From the NCBI GenBank assembly GCA_012840345.1, contig DULO01000043.1, positions 1-41,892 of the forward strand: a stretch of 41,892 nt of DNA, read 5' to 3'. The notes beneath the pieces were generated by a model, which worked only from the letters and a program-made list of their open reading frames with translations, was not told the origin of the DNA and searched no databases. The translations under genes were made by a program, and so were the position numbers. The stretch is from Candidatus Fermentithermobacillaceae bacterium. Its GTDB lineage: Bacteria > Bacillota > Sulfobacillia > Fermentithermobacillales > Fermentithermobacillaceae. Of the stretch, positions 41,179-41,892 are shown one piece after another; positions within the stretch are counted from its first letter, which is position 1; every line of letters begins with the position of its first letter.

Positions 41179-41892
41179 GTGATTAGAGCCGATAGGTTGT
41201 GCAAGAAGTACGGGAGCCTCACTGCCGTGGACGACCTTTCCCTTGAGGTGTCGGCCGGAGAGGTGTTCGGGTTCCTGGGGCCAAATGGCGCGGGTAAGAC
41301 CACGACCATCAAGATGCTGACGGGGCTCCTGGTTCCGACTTCGGGCAGGGCCACCATCTGCGGGATAGACGTTCAAGAGAATCCGGTCAAAGCCAAGTCG
41401 GTATTGGGATACGTGCCTGATACGCCCGATGTGTACGAGAGGCTTACGGCGAGAGAACTGCTTAGATTTGTGGCTGACCTCCGGAGAATGGACGAGCCCA
41501 AGGCGGAAAGGCGGATGGCCGAGCTCTTCGACTTGTTCGAGTTGACCGATCGACAGGACGAGCTCCTGAGCGGATACTCTCACGGTATGAGGCAGAAGGT
41601 GAGCATCGCGGCGGCACTTCTGGACGATCCCAAGGTGCTTTTCCTTGACGAACCTACAGTCGGCCTGGACCCCAAGAGCGCCAAGCTAGTCAAAGATGTG
41701 TTGCGCTCGCTGGCTGATAGAGGCGGCACCGTCTTTGTCTCAACCCACATCCTCGAGATCGCCGAGAGAATGTGCGACCGGGTTGGCATCATTCAAAAAG
41801 GGCGCCTCTTGGCTGTGGGCACAGTGGACGAACTCAGGCAGAAGATCGTTCCGGGAGAGGGCGGAGAAAGCGCTTCCCTGGAAGACCTGTTC
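41179..41892 (+). CDS. ABC-2-type transporter ATP-binding protein (partial, runs off the end)
   Basis: GTG 41179 follows GGGGGGA at 7 nt. 238 codons are open to the last base with no stop, so the C-terminus is missing. The product starts MIRADRLCKKYGSLTAVDDL and has Walker A GPNGAGKTT, the Q-loop near LGYVPDTPDVYERLT, signature LSGYSHGMRQK (a variant of LSGGQ), Walker B VLFLDEPTVGLDP and the switch His in VSTHI. This is the CcmA/NatA-type ATPase of ABC-2 exporters; a permease gene is expected just beyond the window. Substrate unknown. Confidence 0.93.
   Translation, partial: MIRADRLCKKYGSLTAVDDLSLEVSAGEVFGFLGPNGAGKTTTIKMLTGLLVPTSGRATICGIDVQENPVKAKSVLGYVPDTPDVYERLTARELLRFVADLRRMDEPKAERRMAELFDLFELTDRQDELLSGYSHGMRQKVSIAAALLDDPKVLFLDEPTVGLDPKSAKLVKDVLRSLADRGGTVFVSTHILEIAERMCDRVGIIQKGRLLAVGTVDELRQKIVPGEGGESASLEDLF

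Overview
The window is about 41.9 kb of fairly GC-rich DNA (by eye in the high 50s per cent) from a Bacillota (Firmicutes) bacterium, probably an uncultured, anaerobic or microaerophilic, spore-forming, peptide-using member of a Clostridia-like lineage. Evidence for this is a spore photoproduct lyase-type gene, MutS2, class II fructose bisphosphatase (GlpX), GTP-dependent PEP carboxykinase, rubrerythrin, strong AAGGAGG-type ribosome binding sites and a very high share of GTG and TTG starts. I cannot place it to genus. No tRNA, rRNA, CRISPR array, insertion sequence or phage gene was found.

Layout. 0-7 kb holds the tail of an unknown gene, a GNAT acetyltransferase, a spore photoproduct lyase homologue, a gap with a candidate small RNA gene that has its own promoter and U-tract, a MutS2-type ATPase without the Smr nuclease domain, rubrerythrin (minus), glpX and an MBL-fold hydrolase. 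7-15 kb holds a nitroreductase with an apparent C-terminal frameshift, pckG, a soluble orphan histidine kinase, an M20 (AbgB-like) amidohydrolase, a YyaL-type thioredoxin-domain protein and a polyprenyl diphosphate synthase. 15.4-16.2 kb is gene-poor, with two possible small membrane proteins.

16.2-21 kb is the most interesting block. Four tightly coupled genes encode two 'helix - soluble domain - helix' proteins and two polytopic membrane proteins (the first looks like the uncharacterised DUF6754 family), followed at 27 nt by a cytoplasmic-looking M14 zinc carboxypeptidase. Converging on it are two tandem imidazolonepropionase-like amidohydrolases. Then come a HAD hydrolase, a NitT/TauT-type ABC importer (ATPase, permease, lipoprotein) and an S9 oligopeptidase. 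With the M20 enzyme, this suggests peptide, amide or small N-compound uptake and breakdown.

29.7-35.3 kb has two P-type ATPases: a CPC-type heavy-metal exporter with a His-rich linker, and a Ca2+-ATPase-like pump. They are separated by about 585 bp of unusual DNA containing degenerate repeats of roughly 60 bp, hairpins and a 19-bp-period direct repeat. 35.3-37.6 kb is a two-gene flavin/iron-sulfur oxidoreductase cassette. 37.7-41 kb is an alpha-glucan pair (glycogen debranching enzyme and a GT4 glycosyltransferase), and the window ends inside an ABC-2-type transporter ATPase.

Physiology in outline (inference): PckG and GlpX support gluconeogenesis from peptide-derived carbon, which could feed the glycogen-type genes; rubrerythrin, the nitroreductase and the flavin cassette fit a low-oxygen life style; the metal pumps handle Zn/Cd/Pb and Ca. 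Protein families were recognised by eye from motifs. No database search was run.
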